A DNA stretch of 9,180 nt, from positions 1-9,180 of the forward strand of contig DAOVTR010000044.1 in NCBI GenBank assembly GCA_030633015.1. Direction: 5' to 3'. Both the position numbers and the translations under genes were made by a program. The DNA comes from Bdellovibrionales bacterium (lineage in GTDB: Bacteria > Bdellovibrionota > Bacteriovoracia > Bacteriovoracales > Bacteriovoracaceae). The notes under the pieces were generated by a model. The model was not told the DNA's origin. It saw only the letters and a list, made by a program, of their open reading frames with translations, and ran no database searches. This document shows, piece by piece, positions 1-6,539 of this stretch (the first letter of the stretch is position 1; each line of letters starts with the position of its first letter).

Positions 1-483
1 GTCCCGCAACCAAAGCATCTCTTGTTCAAAATTTCCTTTCTTAATATCCTCAAGGGGTTTTTCTGGCAATCCTGCATGAACAAAAAAATAATCATCCGTT
101 TCGTAATAAAGTTTTAAATTTTTAAAAAAATCCATGTGACTAGGAGGAAAATTGTAAGTATTATTACCAGTCTTATAACTGGCCAATGTCGCTCCTCCAC
201 CATTATAAATAAATGATCCGGCTTCTTCTCCTTCGGGGTCTTTCATGAACATCTCAAGCATTTGTTCATGGTTTCCCTTTAAAGCGATAACAGAACAAAG
301 TTCAGAAAGATCTAAAATTGTTTCGACAACCTCTTTTGAATCAGGACCTCGGTCAACATAATCTCCCAAGAAAATAACTTCAGAATCTTTATCTAAAGGC
401 AGTTGATTTAAAAGCAGCTTAAGCTCACTGGCACAACCATGAATGTCAGAAATAACATATATATTTTTTTTGCCTGTTTCCAT
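1..483 (-). CDS. PPP-family metallophosphoesterase (serine/threonine protein phosphatase-like), C-terminus cut by window edge
   Basis: Reading the minus strand from the ATG at 483 gives 161 codons without a stop, running off the left edge. The metal-binding motifs of the PPP phosphatase superfamily are all in order: SDIHG (residues 12-16), LGDYVDRGPDS (39-49), LKGNHE (68-73) and VHAGLP (135-139). By analogy with PP1 and lambda phosphatase, D13, H15, D41, N71 and H136 are ligands of the two-metal centre and H72 is the general acid. The last histidine ligand would lie beyond the window. The first motif has Ser where many have Gly, which is common in bacterial members. The family dephosphorylates phosphoproteins or small phosphoesters (for example ApaH on Ap4A); the short motif spacing resembles bacterial PrpA-like enzymes more than ApaH, but the substrate cannot be read from sequence. 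No signal peptide is visible, so it is probably cytoplasmic. A second possible start is the in-frame TTG at 487-489, which has AAGGA at a better distance (9 nt) than the ATG does (15 nt). Confidence 0.93.
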   Translation of the reverse strand, partial: METGKKNIYVISDIHGCASELKLLLNQLPLDKDSEVIFLGDYVDRGPDSKEVVETILDLSELCSVIALKGNHEQMLEMFMKDPEGEEAGSFIYNGGGATLASYKTGNNTYNFPPSHMDFFKNLKLYYETDDYFFVHAGLPEKPLEDIKKGNFEQEMLWLRD

Positions 484-491
484 AAGCAACG

Positions 492-520
492 ATTATATTC
501 CTTTTAATCAAGCTGTTCAA
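492..520 (-). promoter_or_regulatory. Sigma-70-type promoter of the phosphatase gene
   Basis: On the minus strand TTGAAC (520-515) is followed after exactly 17 bp by a perfect TATAAT (497-492). Transcription would be expected to start near 484-486, directly at the ATG at 483, so the message would have almost no leader. The AAGGA in front of the gene overlaps the promoter spacer and would then not be transcribed. Confidence 0.6.
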
Positions 521-581
521 TGATTTTATAAATTACTAAGCTAAGACAAAATATTAACTAGAATCAATAATGAATATGATA

Positions 582-587
582 TATAAT
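582..587 (+). promoter_or_regulatory. Candidate -10 element of the GYF_2 gene
   Basis: A perfect TATAAT lies 23 bp before the start codon at 611. No good -35 is seen at 16-18 bp; the best match, TAGAAT at 559-564, shares only three bases with the consensus. The surrounding sequence is nearly pure A/T, so chance matches are easy. The start codon itself overlaps a 10-bp palindrome, TAATATATTA (602-611). Confidence 0.3.
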
Positions 588-610
588 AATTTATAAAAAA
601 GTAATATATT

Positions 611-1039
611 ATGAACAAAAAATGGTTAATTAGAACACAGCACAATCACCTTGCTGGTCCTTTATCAAAAGATGAAGTGGTTTTATTAATCAATAATGGA
701 ACCTTAGCTGAAAATGATGAGATCTGCTCTGGTAACGGGTTTTGGTTATTTATTAGAGAAGCTGAGCTAATTGAACTCTATTTATACGGTGAAAAACAAC
801 AAGTATTTAATCCAATTACTGAAACGTATCCTGTATTAACGGAAGAACAATTTACTCCTCTCGTAATTAAAAATACAAAAATTATATCAAAAACAAAAAA
901 TGAAGAAGGTAAAACAATTCATATTGATCCAAAAATCCTTGAAAAAACAAATAAAATGTTTGATTACGTTACTGACCCTAAGTTAAAAAAAGAATTCATC
1001 CTCAATTTTATCGAAAATAACAAAAAAAAACAAAATTAA
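611..1039 (+). CDS. Small GYF_2-domain (DUF4339-like) protein
   Basis: The 142-residue product begins with a segment fitting the GYF_2 family: WLIR at 5-8, AGPLSKDEV at 15-23, INNGTLAENDEICSG at 27-41 and a conserved Trp at 45. GYF domains are small modules that in eukaryotes bind proline-rich peptides; bacterial GYF_2 domains are usually fused to membrane or signalling proteins and their ligand is generally unknown. Here the domain covers roughly residues 4-58. The rest is a Lys-rich tail (about 85-142) with no recognised domain, ending in a short poly-Lys stretch. There is no signal peptide or membrane segment, so it should be cytoplasmic. ATG 611 is the only reasonable start because an in-frame TAA lies at 602-604. 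No Shine-Dalgarno is visible, unlike the other plus-strand genes here. It is co-directional with the following ParA operon, but a strong promoter separates them, so a functional link is only a guess. Confidence 0.8.
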   Translation: MNKKWLIRTQHNHLAGPLSKDEVVLLINNGTLAENDEICSGNGFWLFIREAELIELYLYGEKQQVFNPITETYPVLTEEQFTPLVIKNTKIISKTKNEEGKTIHIDPKILEKTNKMFDYVTDPKLKKEFILNFIENNKKKQN

Positions 1040-1050
1040 CTCAATCAACT

Positions 1051-1079
1051 TTGACACGCTGAAGTTTTATTTCTACCAT
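1051..1079 (+). promoter_or_regulatory. Promoter of the ParA-partner operon
   Basis: A perfect TTGACA at 1051-1056 is followed after 17 bp by TACCAT (1074-1079, 4 of 6 to consensus). Transcription would start near 1086, giving a leader of about 25 nt that contains the GAGGT ribosome site. An interrupted inverted repeat, AACTT (1047-1051) and AAGTT (1062-1066), brackets the -35 and could be an operator for autoregulation, as ParA-type operons often have; the 5-bp arms make this weak. Confidence 0.6.
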
Positions 1080-1110
1080 TACATTACACTAAAAAACATG
1101 AGGTTTAATA

Positions 1111-2187
1111 ATGTCAAATAATTTTTTTTCTATAAAAAAAATTGGAGATATTTTTGGAGTATCAGGGATAAAAGAGAAACTTGGATCCCTCGAGAAAGAT
1201 AAATTAATTCCCAGTGGACAGAAATTTAGAAGTGGAGCAATTTATCAAACTGGTTGGTCTATAGACGACCTCCCAAGTATTGGAGAACAGATTGGGTTTA
1301 TTAAAAACTTTTCTTATCCAGTTGCAATTTCGGTTTTCACAACTAAAGGTGGAGTTTTAAAAAGTACTCTTGCTTTAAATCTTGCAAGGATTGCAGCAAT
1401 TCATAATATTAAAACTTGCGTAGTAGGCCTTGATATCCAAGGAGATATTACAACAACTCTAGGCCACGAACCAGATATTGAGGACGACAGCAACATTGAC
1501 CAAATTATAGAATCATTAAGTAGAACAAAAGGGCTCCCTGATCTTTTTAATGGTCAAGTAAGAATTAATGAAATCGTTTGTGAAACTGATCTTAAAAATC
1601 TTTTTTTAATACCTGAAACTCCTGAACTTGTTGCTCTAAATGATTATTTAAGCAATATTAACCGTAGAGAATACTGGCTTAAAGAAAAAGTTCTTCCTTA
1701 TTTAAAAGAACATTTTGATCTTATAATTTTTGACTGTTCACCAAACTGGAACAAATTAACAACTAATGCGTTAGTAGCTTGTGATGCTCTAGTATCTCCT
1801 CTGGAATGCAAAATAAATAATTTTAGAAATTTTAAAATTTTCAAACATTTTCTAAATGAATTCAGAGAAGATATGCATTTACAGTTTGAAAATATTTATG
1901 TACCAACTCGCTTTAGTGCTAACAAAAAATTAAGTATTGAAATTAAAAATTGGTATCATGCTAATCTTGCCAATTGCACAACAAACGGAATTAGAGAGAG
2001 CGTATTAGGTGAAGAAGCTACTGCCTTACATAAATCAATATTAGAAAATTCTCCCAATAAAGAAATTGCAATCGAATTGCGGGCATTATTTGTAGAAATC
2101 TTTTCACAAATTGAACAGGGATTAATAAAGTGTCCTAAAATCATAGAAAAACCATTTATGGCGTTTTCAGATACAAGCTTAAACTAA
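1111..2187 (+). CDS. ParA/MinD-type ATPase with an N-terminal MerR-like segment and a variant P-loop
   Basis: The 358-residue product has the ParA motif set. The deviant Walker A is TTKGGVLKST (77-86), with signature Lys79 and phosphate-binding Lys84. The A' strand is VVGLDIQGD (104-112, Asp108), and Walker B/switch II is LIIFDCSPN (204-212). A later VSPLECKINNF (228-238) matches the usual strand that follows. ParA ATPases dimerise on ATP, bind DNA nonspecifically and position plasmids, chromosomes or protein assemblies. Residues 6-66 precede the ATPase fold and read like the short MerR-type helix-turn-helix seen at the start of some plasmid ParAs (SIKKIGDIFGVS, then a Trp-containing segment); this is a weaker call. 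The residue before Lys84 is Leu (TTA codon) instead of the near-invariant Gly. GAGGT 6 nt upstream supports the ATG. A small basic protein follows after 10 bp and is the likely partner. Chromosome partitioning, a mobile element or cargo positioning are all possible. Confidence 0.88.
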   Translation: MSNNFFSIKKIGDIFGVSGIKEKLGSLEKDKLIPSGQKFRSGAIYQTGWSIDDLPSIGEQIGFIKNFSYPVAISVFTTKGGVLKSTLALNLARIAAIHNIKTCVVGLDIQGDITTTLGHEPDIEDDSNIDQIIESLSRTKGLPDLFNGQVRINEIVCETDLKNLFLIPETPELVALNDYLSNINRREYWLKEKVLPYLKEHFDLIIFDCSPNWNKLTTNALVACDALVSPLECKINNFRNFKIFKHFLNEFREDMHLQFENIYVPTRFSANKKLSIEIKNWYHANLANCTTNGIRESVLGEEATALHKSILENSPNKEIAIELRALFVEIFSQIEQGLIKCPKIIEKPFMAFSDTSLN

Positions 2188-2197
2188 GGATAGTTTT

Positions 2198-2581
2198 ATG
2201 GCCATCAGTCTTGAACAGATACAAAAATCAAAACCTGATTTTAAAAAAACAAATAAATTTGAAAAAGAAAAAGTTTTAAGGCCATGGGAAACATTTGACC
2301 AACTTGGAACTCAAACAAGAACTATCGCAGCAAAAGAAGCAGTAAGAAAAGCTCAAATTATTGTACAAAAAAACTCACAAATGATTAAAGATCTGAAAGA
2401 ACAATTCAAAAAATATTTAAATAAAAGACATCGAAATGCTCCTTCTAAAATCATTAACAGATCAAAAGAAAAACAAATCAGACAAACAATAAAAAATGAT
2501 ATTTTTTTTGCAACCAATTCTAACAGTCTTGAAAAATTAAAAGAACAAATGATTGATTCTAAAAATAAAATAATTCAATAA
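2198..2581 (+). CDS. Small, highly basic protein; probable partner of the ParA-type ATPase
   Basis: No known family is recognised. The 127-residue product is rich in Lys and Arg with many Gln and Asn and very few hydrophobic clusters, so it is probably a DNA- or RNA-binding or coiled-coil protein and is not membrane-bound. The N-terminal 25 residues are a Lys-dense, probably disordered tail. A distinctive RPWETFDQLGTQTR (28-41) follows, then a predicted helix from about 43 to 75 (AAKEAVRKAQIIVQKN...) and a second basic helical stretch (88-127). It starts 10 bp after the ParA gene with AAGGA at a good distance from the ATG, so the two are surely co-transcribed. Such small basic proteins downstream of ParA often replace ParB: they bind the cargo or centromere and use a basic N-terminal tail to stimulate the ATPase. 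That role is inferred from position and charge only; no HTH, ribbon-helix-helix or ParB nuclease-like motif is visible. Confidence 0.75.
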   Translation: MAISLEQIQKSKPDFKKTNKFEKEKVLRPWETFDQLGTQTRTIAAKEAVRKAQIIVQKNSQMIKDLKEQFKKYLNKRHRNAPSKIINRSKEKQIRQTIKNDIFFATNSNSLEKLKEQMIDSKNKIIQ

Positions 2582-2587
2582 ATTAAA

Positions 2588-4225
2588 CTACTTTATTAAA
2601 TTATAATTTTCCATTAATAGATGGTTGAAATTTTCTTCAATATTATCTATTATTTCTTTGCCTTGATAAAACAGGATAATTGGATAAAAAGCACCATTAT
2701 TTACTGCTTTACTAGCAACATTGTCAGGACTGATAGTTCTACGTCCCAACTGTTTTTCAACTGGCCAATTAATTCTACCATCATTAAATGTAACATAAGC
2801 AAGCTCTGAGCAAACAATTTTCTTATCAGTTTCAACGTCAAAATTAAAATCATATTCTTTTCCAATCTGTTCAAACGCTCTTATTAAAAAATTTATTTTA
2901 GAATTTAAATCTAATTCCTTTAATCTAATTACTGCAAAGTCATCTATATTTAAAAAATGCTGAAATGTATTTATCTGTACACCCGGCCTCAGGGCCTCAA
3001 TAATATTATGACCATCTTTTACCAATTGTTGAAATGATGGCCCATTATATCCATATAAATCCTTGGCCTCATCATATAAACCAGGAAGCAACTCCCACAC
3101 ACCCAATAGCTCTAAATCTTCTTGTGTTCCTACCCAAATTGCAACATGCCCCCAATGACCGGGGATAAAATGATCAGTTAACCTGAAAGGAGTTTTTTCA
3201 AGCAATATATCAAGTGGCTCAAGATTTTGCTTAATATTTAAAATTTTTTCACTATTTAAATATTTCATTTTTCCATCTCGAAAAGAAACCATGCCAACTG
3301 AATTTCCAAAGACTTTACTTACTTCATTTAAGGTTTGATTTTTTATATTCATAAATCGGTCATATATGATACTTTTATACCCTCTAAGCTTGCTTACAAG
3401 CTTGTCCCAGTATGAGAAGCTATGATTTTTTAAATAAAAATAACTATGCTCTATTAAATCATTGAGATACTTATGCTCTCCACTTAGCAATAGGCTATTT
3501 TTTTGCTCATACTTGCGAATACTTATAAAAATTTTAATTGCTTTTTGTAACCGTTCAAAATTTCTTGAACTATTAAATTTATCCGTTATTTCTTGAAGAT
3601 AAGCTGGATATTCAATATTATCATAATTAAGTAACATTCTAGTTTTTTTATATTTTTGATACTGTGCAATTGCCAAAAGATAATTGTCATAAAGCAAAAG
3701 AGCTGAAGCAAGCCCTAGTTTTATTTTTTCAATATAGAACTGACCGACTTCATCTTCTGGGTTTATAAAATGTATTTTTTTAAATTCTCCCTTAAACCAT
3801 TTTGCCGGACGATACCTCGTTTTCCCATTCGTTAATTTTAAAGTTATTTGTCTACTGGTAAGCCATTTCACCTCACTAATATGAATATTTAATCTTTCAC
3901 GCAATTTAATATAATCTTCTGTTCCTTGCTCATGAAGAATTCTTAGGTCACTGTTTGAATAAACATCCAACTTTTCAATAAAATTAAAAAAAGCTATTGC
4001 CTTAGACCTCCAGACCAACGTTTCTTCCACAAGATTTTGATACTGTTCAATATTAATTTTTGTGACATTTGTATTTATAAAATAATCAACTTGATCATCA
4101 TCAATCTGATCAATTGATGAAATAGATCTCGATTTATGCTCTTCTATTTGAACTTTATGGACTGTAATGTGATTACATCCCATGAAAAAGAACATTATTC
4201 CAAATACTAAGAAAAAATAATTCAT
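2588..4225 (-). CDS. Lipoprotein with C-terminal permuted NlpC/P60 (YiiX/YebB-like) cysteine hydrolase domain
   Basis: The 545-residue product starts with a lipoprotein signal peptide ending in a lipobox-like FFMGC (Cys17), so it should be anchored in the outer or inner membrane. Residues about 20-330 are mostly helical, charged and unrecognised. The C-terminal part matches the circularly permuted papain-like NlpC/P60 clade (YiiX/YebB, DUF830): LDILLEK (338-344, matching GDIIL), GHWGHVAIWVG (356-366, His360), IIEALRPGV (408-416, Glu410), IVCSELAY (470-477, Cys472) and TISPDNVAS (497-505). His before Glu before Cys is the permuted order. Family members are thought to cleave or transfer amide or ester bonds in peptidoglycan or lipids; the substrate here is unknown. 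ATG 4225 is preceded by a G-rich site (GGGGGAAGG) running up to the start. The gene is divergent from a second hydrolase of the same clade and converges on the ParA operon with a 6-bp gap. No hairpin terminator is seen. Confidence 0.87.
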   Translation of the reverse strand: MNYFFLVFGIMFFFMGCNHITVHKVQIEEHKSRSISSIDQIDDDQVDYFINTNVTKINIEQYQNLVEETLVWRSKAIAFFNFIEKLDVYSNSDLRILHEQGTEDYIKLRERLNIHISEVKWLTSRQITLKLTNGKTRYRPAKWFKGEFKKIHFINPEDEVGQFYIEKIKLGLASALLLYDNYLLAIAQYQKYKKTRMLLNYDNIEYPAYLQEITDKFNSSRNFERLQKAIKIFISIRKYEQKNSLLLSGEHKYLNDLIEHSYFYLKNHSFSYWDKLVSKLRGYKSIIYDRFMNIKNQTLNEVSKVFGNSVGMVSFRDGKMKYLNSEKILNIKQNLEPLDILLEKTPFRLTDHFIPGHWGHVAIWVGTQEDLELLGVWELLPGLYDEAKDLYGYNGPSFQQLVKDGHNIIEALRPGVQINTFQHFLNIDDFAVIRLKELDLNSKINFLIRAFEQIGKEYDFNFDVETDKKIVCSELAYVTFNDGRINWPVEKQLGRRTISPDNVASKAVNNGAFYPIILFYQGKEIIDNIEENFNHLLMENYNLIK

Positions 4226-4423
4226 CCTTCCCCCAATAATACAATAAAATCTTTATCGGAGATTAATAACGAAGAAATATAATAATTTTTTTTACACAAT
4301 TTATTGAAAATTTTTCCTAAAACCGACGAAAACGATTTGCTACTATAAATTTATTTTTAATCTTCCTGTAATTTTACGATAAGTATTATAGTTAATGTCA
4401 ATCACATCTTAAGGAGAGATAGG
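4226..4423. other. Divergent intergenic region between the two cysteine hydrolase genes
   Basis: This 198-bp AT-rich region must hold the 5' signals of both flanking genes. On the plus side there are overlapping -10-like hexamers TATTAT (4384-4389) and TATAGT (4387-4392), but no matching -35. On the minus side TATTGT (4246-4241) has only TTATTA at 17 bp. No convincing inverted repeat, small ORF or RNA gene was found. Promoters are therefore expected but not located with confidence. Confidence 0.4.
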
Positions 4424-6013
4424 ATGCTTAAAAAAACAAATAAAATTTGGATTTTTTCTTTAATAATAATTATAAGCTCAATTATATCTCTTAATTTTTT
4501 TGATATAAAAAAACTTATTGATCCTATTTCTAGATTCCCAAGCTCAAACAATGATATTATTTCAAAAGATTTAGATCAACTTGCTGATCAATTTATTAAT
4601 CATATACAATCTTTAAAATTTAATCCACATACTTGCAAAGACTTCTTAGATGATAGTTATAAGCAACTTTTTAACCTCCCTTCATCACACTTTGATCTGA
4701 CTTTAATCGAAAATAAAATGCCACAAGTCTTAAATAAAGTCTGGCTAAGCAGAATGCTTCTAAGAAACAAGATGAAAGAATTTCACTCAAACCACCTGCT
4801 TAGAGAAGAGTGTGCAGTTGCACTAAAGTCTGCATTCAGAGCAGCAAGATATATTGAAGATTTCCTAGGTACAATGATCGTAAAACCCACTCCGTACAAT
4901 CCAGATAAAAGAAAAAAAATATTAACAGGTGGATTTCCTTGGATACTTAGAAATCCTGATTCTAAATATAAAAATTTTTCTCTAAACACTGATATAAAAT
5001 CTGGAGATATTATAATTTCAAGAGGAAATGCATTTTCCTCTGCTGCCATCGCAAGGCTTGGCGAAACTGATACACAATTTAGTCACTTAAGTTTAGTATA
5101 TGTTGACAGGGAAAATATTGATCCTCAGACCAAAAGACCAAAAGCATACACAATAGAGGCACATATTGAAATTGGTGTCGTAGTTGCTCCCTTAAAGAAA
5201 AATCTTACTAATGAAAATAATCGTGCAGCAATTTTTAGATACCATGACTCTGAAGTTGCCCATCGTGCTGCAGAATACATGTTTAATCTGGCCAAAAATG
5301 CCAGCGATAACGACGGTAATATTCCCTATGATTTTAAATTTGACGGTCTTGAGCATAATGAAATTTTTTGTTCTGAAGTGGCAATTGCCGGTTTCGAGTA
5401 TGCAACCGATGGTAAAATACAATTACCACTTTTTAAATCAAATCTTACAATGAAAAATCCAACATTTCTAGAAGCTCTAGGAATCGAAGCTGAAACAGGT
5501 TTTATTCCTGCAGATATTTTTGTTGATCCAAGATTTGACCTGATTGCTGAATGGAGAGATTTTTCAAGAATGAGAGACAATCATATTAAAGATGCCATAT
5601 TAACAAAAATCTTTCAGTGGATGGATGATTATGGATATGAGTTTAGAACCAGCGCAAAATCTTTTGTTCTTAGTAATACAATTTATTATTTAAGAAATTG
5701 GCCTTTATGGGAAATGCCAATGGTTAGTAAACAATTTCCAAGAAATATGAGTAAAAAAACATTTCAAGCTATTATCATACTAAGGCAAGTTGGAACTAAA
5801 TTGCAAAAAGCATTACAAAAGATTGATAATAAATTTCTTATTAAAAATAAAATACCAATGAGTCCTATAGACCTTTATGGTGAACTAGATAGAATAAGAA
5901 TAAAAGATCTGAAAAAATATAAAATTTATAAAACTCATTCTCAACTAGACAGCGACGAAGCGTTTAAAACCGTTCCACTTTTTCATCAATATTTTAGGCC
6001 AAGTGAGATCTAA
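4424..6013 (+). CDS. Membrane-anchored protein with central permuted NlpC/P60 (YiiX/YebB-like) cysteine hydrolase domain
   Basis: The 529-residue product has a Lys-rich N-terminus and one hydrophobic segment (about 9-24) without an obvious cleavage site or lipobox, so it is probably a signal anchor with the rest in the periplasm. A helical region of about 160 residues follows. The catalytic domain spans roughly 190-380: SGDIIISRG (193-201), FSHLSLVYV (219-227, His221), YTIEAHIEIGVVVAPL (242-257, Glu245), IFCSEVAIAGF (314-324, Cys316) and GFIPADIFVDPRFDLI (359-374). This is the His-Glu-Cys order of the permuted YiiX/YebB clade. A C-terminal extension of about 150 residues, rich in Lys, Arg and aromatics, has no recognised fold. 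AAGGAG 7 nt before the ATG fixes the start. The gene is divergent from the lipoprotein hydrolase. Its stop codon touches the stop codon of the convergent lipoprotein gene. Action on peptidoglycan or on lipid acyl groups is possible; the sequence does not decide. Confidence 0.87.
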   Translation: MLKKTNKIWIFSLIIIISSIISLNFFDIKKLIDPISRFPSSNNDIISKDLDQLADQFINHIQSLKFNPHTCKDFLDDSYKQLFNLPSSHFDLTLIENKMPQVLNKVWLSRMLLRNKMKEFHSNHLLREECAVALKSAFRAARYIEDFLGTMIVKPTPYNPDKRKKILTGGFPWILRNPDSKYKNFSLNTDIKSGDIIISRGNAFSSAAIARLGETDTQFSHLSLVYVDRENIDPQTKRPKAYTIEAHIEIGVVVAPLKKNLTNENNRAAIFRYHDSEVAHRAAEYMFNLAKNASDNDGNIPYDFKFDGLEHNEIFCSEVAIAGFEYATDGKIQLPLFKSNLTMKNPTFLEALGIEAETGFIPADIFVDPRFDLIAEWRDFSRMRDNHIKDAILTKIFQWMDDYGYEFRTSAKSFVLSNTIYYLRNWPLWEMPMVSKQFPRNMSKKTFQAIIILRQVGTKLQKALQKIDNKFLIKNKIPMSPIDLYGELDRIRIKDLKKYKIYKTHSQLDSDEAFKTVPLFHQYFRPSEI

Positions 6014-6523
6014 TTATTGTATTTCAGCTTTTTCAATCAACGCCTTGAAAAAATATCCTGACCCAAGATCTTTATCGTAAATCAATTTACCCTTGGCCGT
6101 TATAATTTGACCAATTGCTACACTTGTTTTTGAAGTAACGGTTATATCATTTGTTCCTTGATCACCACTTCCATCTTTCAGATGAATCCAATTAATTCCC
6201 ATTATATTAGGATTAAATTTAACTACTTTACCACGAACTGAAATAATCTTATTTTTCAGATTTTTTCCTCGATTAAAAAGCTCCTCAACAGTATATCCTC
6301 CAGCCACTTTTTTAATTTCACCTTTTTTAACCAAAATGGAGCTCTTTTCAATTTTGGGGTGTCCCTCCGGAAGCTTCTTGTCACCCATCGAATTTTTACT
6401 TACTTGATGAGCTTGTGTCATCTTTGAATTTAAAGATGCTGCTTGATTTACCTCTTTAAATTTTTCTTGCTGACATCCAATAAAAAGAAATACAAAAAAA
6501 ACAGCTAAAAATAATTGCTTCAT
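6014..6523 (-). CDS. Lipoprotein with NrfJ-like OB-fold domain
   Basis: I place the start at ATG 6523, not at the in-frame ATG 6535, because GAGG (6533-6530) then lies 6 nt upstream and the signal peptide begins normally with MKQLFL. The 169-residue product has a lipobox FIGC with Cys17 as the lipidated residue. A polar linker follows, containing LPEGHPKIE (51-59). The domain at about 76-169 has VRGKVVKFNPNIMGINWIHLKDGSG (96-120) and GQIITAKGKL (138-147). This pattern matches the small OB-fold domain found in NrfJ-like and other periplasmic proteins often annotated as DNA-binding or nucleic-acid-binding, in which the IMG-NW-H-DGSG core is well conserved. Despite the annotation, a periplasmic or outer-membrane lipoprotein is unlikely to bind DNA; roles near c-type cytochromes have been suggested by gene context elsewhere. 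It lies 16 bp after the acyl-CoA dehydrogenase and is probably co-transcribed with it. Confidence 0.85.
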   Translation of the reverse strand: MKQLFLAVFFVFLFIGCQQEKFKEVNQAASLNSKMTQAHQVSKNSMGDKKLPEGHPKIEKSSILVKKGEIKKVAGGYTVEELFNRGKNLKNKIISVRGKVVKFNPNIMGINWIHLKDGSGDQGTNDITVTSKTSVAIGQIITAKGKLIYDKDLGSGYFFKALIEKAEIQ

Positions 6524-6539
6524 TAAAAACCTCATTAAA

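Noticed and set aside
1040..1110. Possible parS/centromere-like repeats upstream of the ParA gene
   Set aside because: Only one 5-bp interrupted inverted repeat is present; there are no iterated sites as in plasmid centromeres.
2575..2600. AATAAA...TTTATT pairing at the convergent ends near 2581/2588
   Set aside because: A six-base all-A/T stem is expected by chance in sequence this AT-rich.
6029..6052. Perfect 8-bp inverted repeat TTTTTCAA...TTGAAAAA with an 8-nt loop just past the convergent stop codons
   Set aside because: The stem is nearly all A/T, has no following T-run in either direction, and lies in the lipoprotein's coding region, so it is not a convincing terminator.
6524..6535. 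Upstream ATG at 6535 as the start of the OB-fold lipoprotein
   Set aside because: It would put the GAGG ribosome site inside the coding region, and it lies only 4 bp after the preceding stop with no ribosome site of its own at normal distance.
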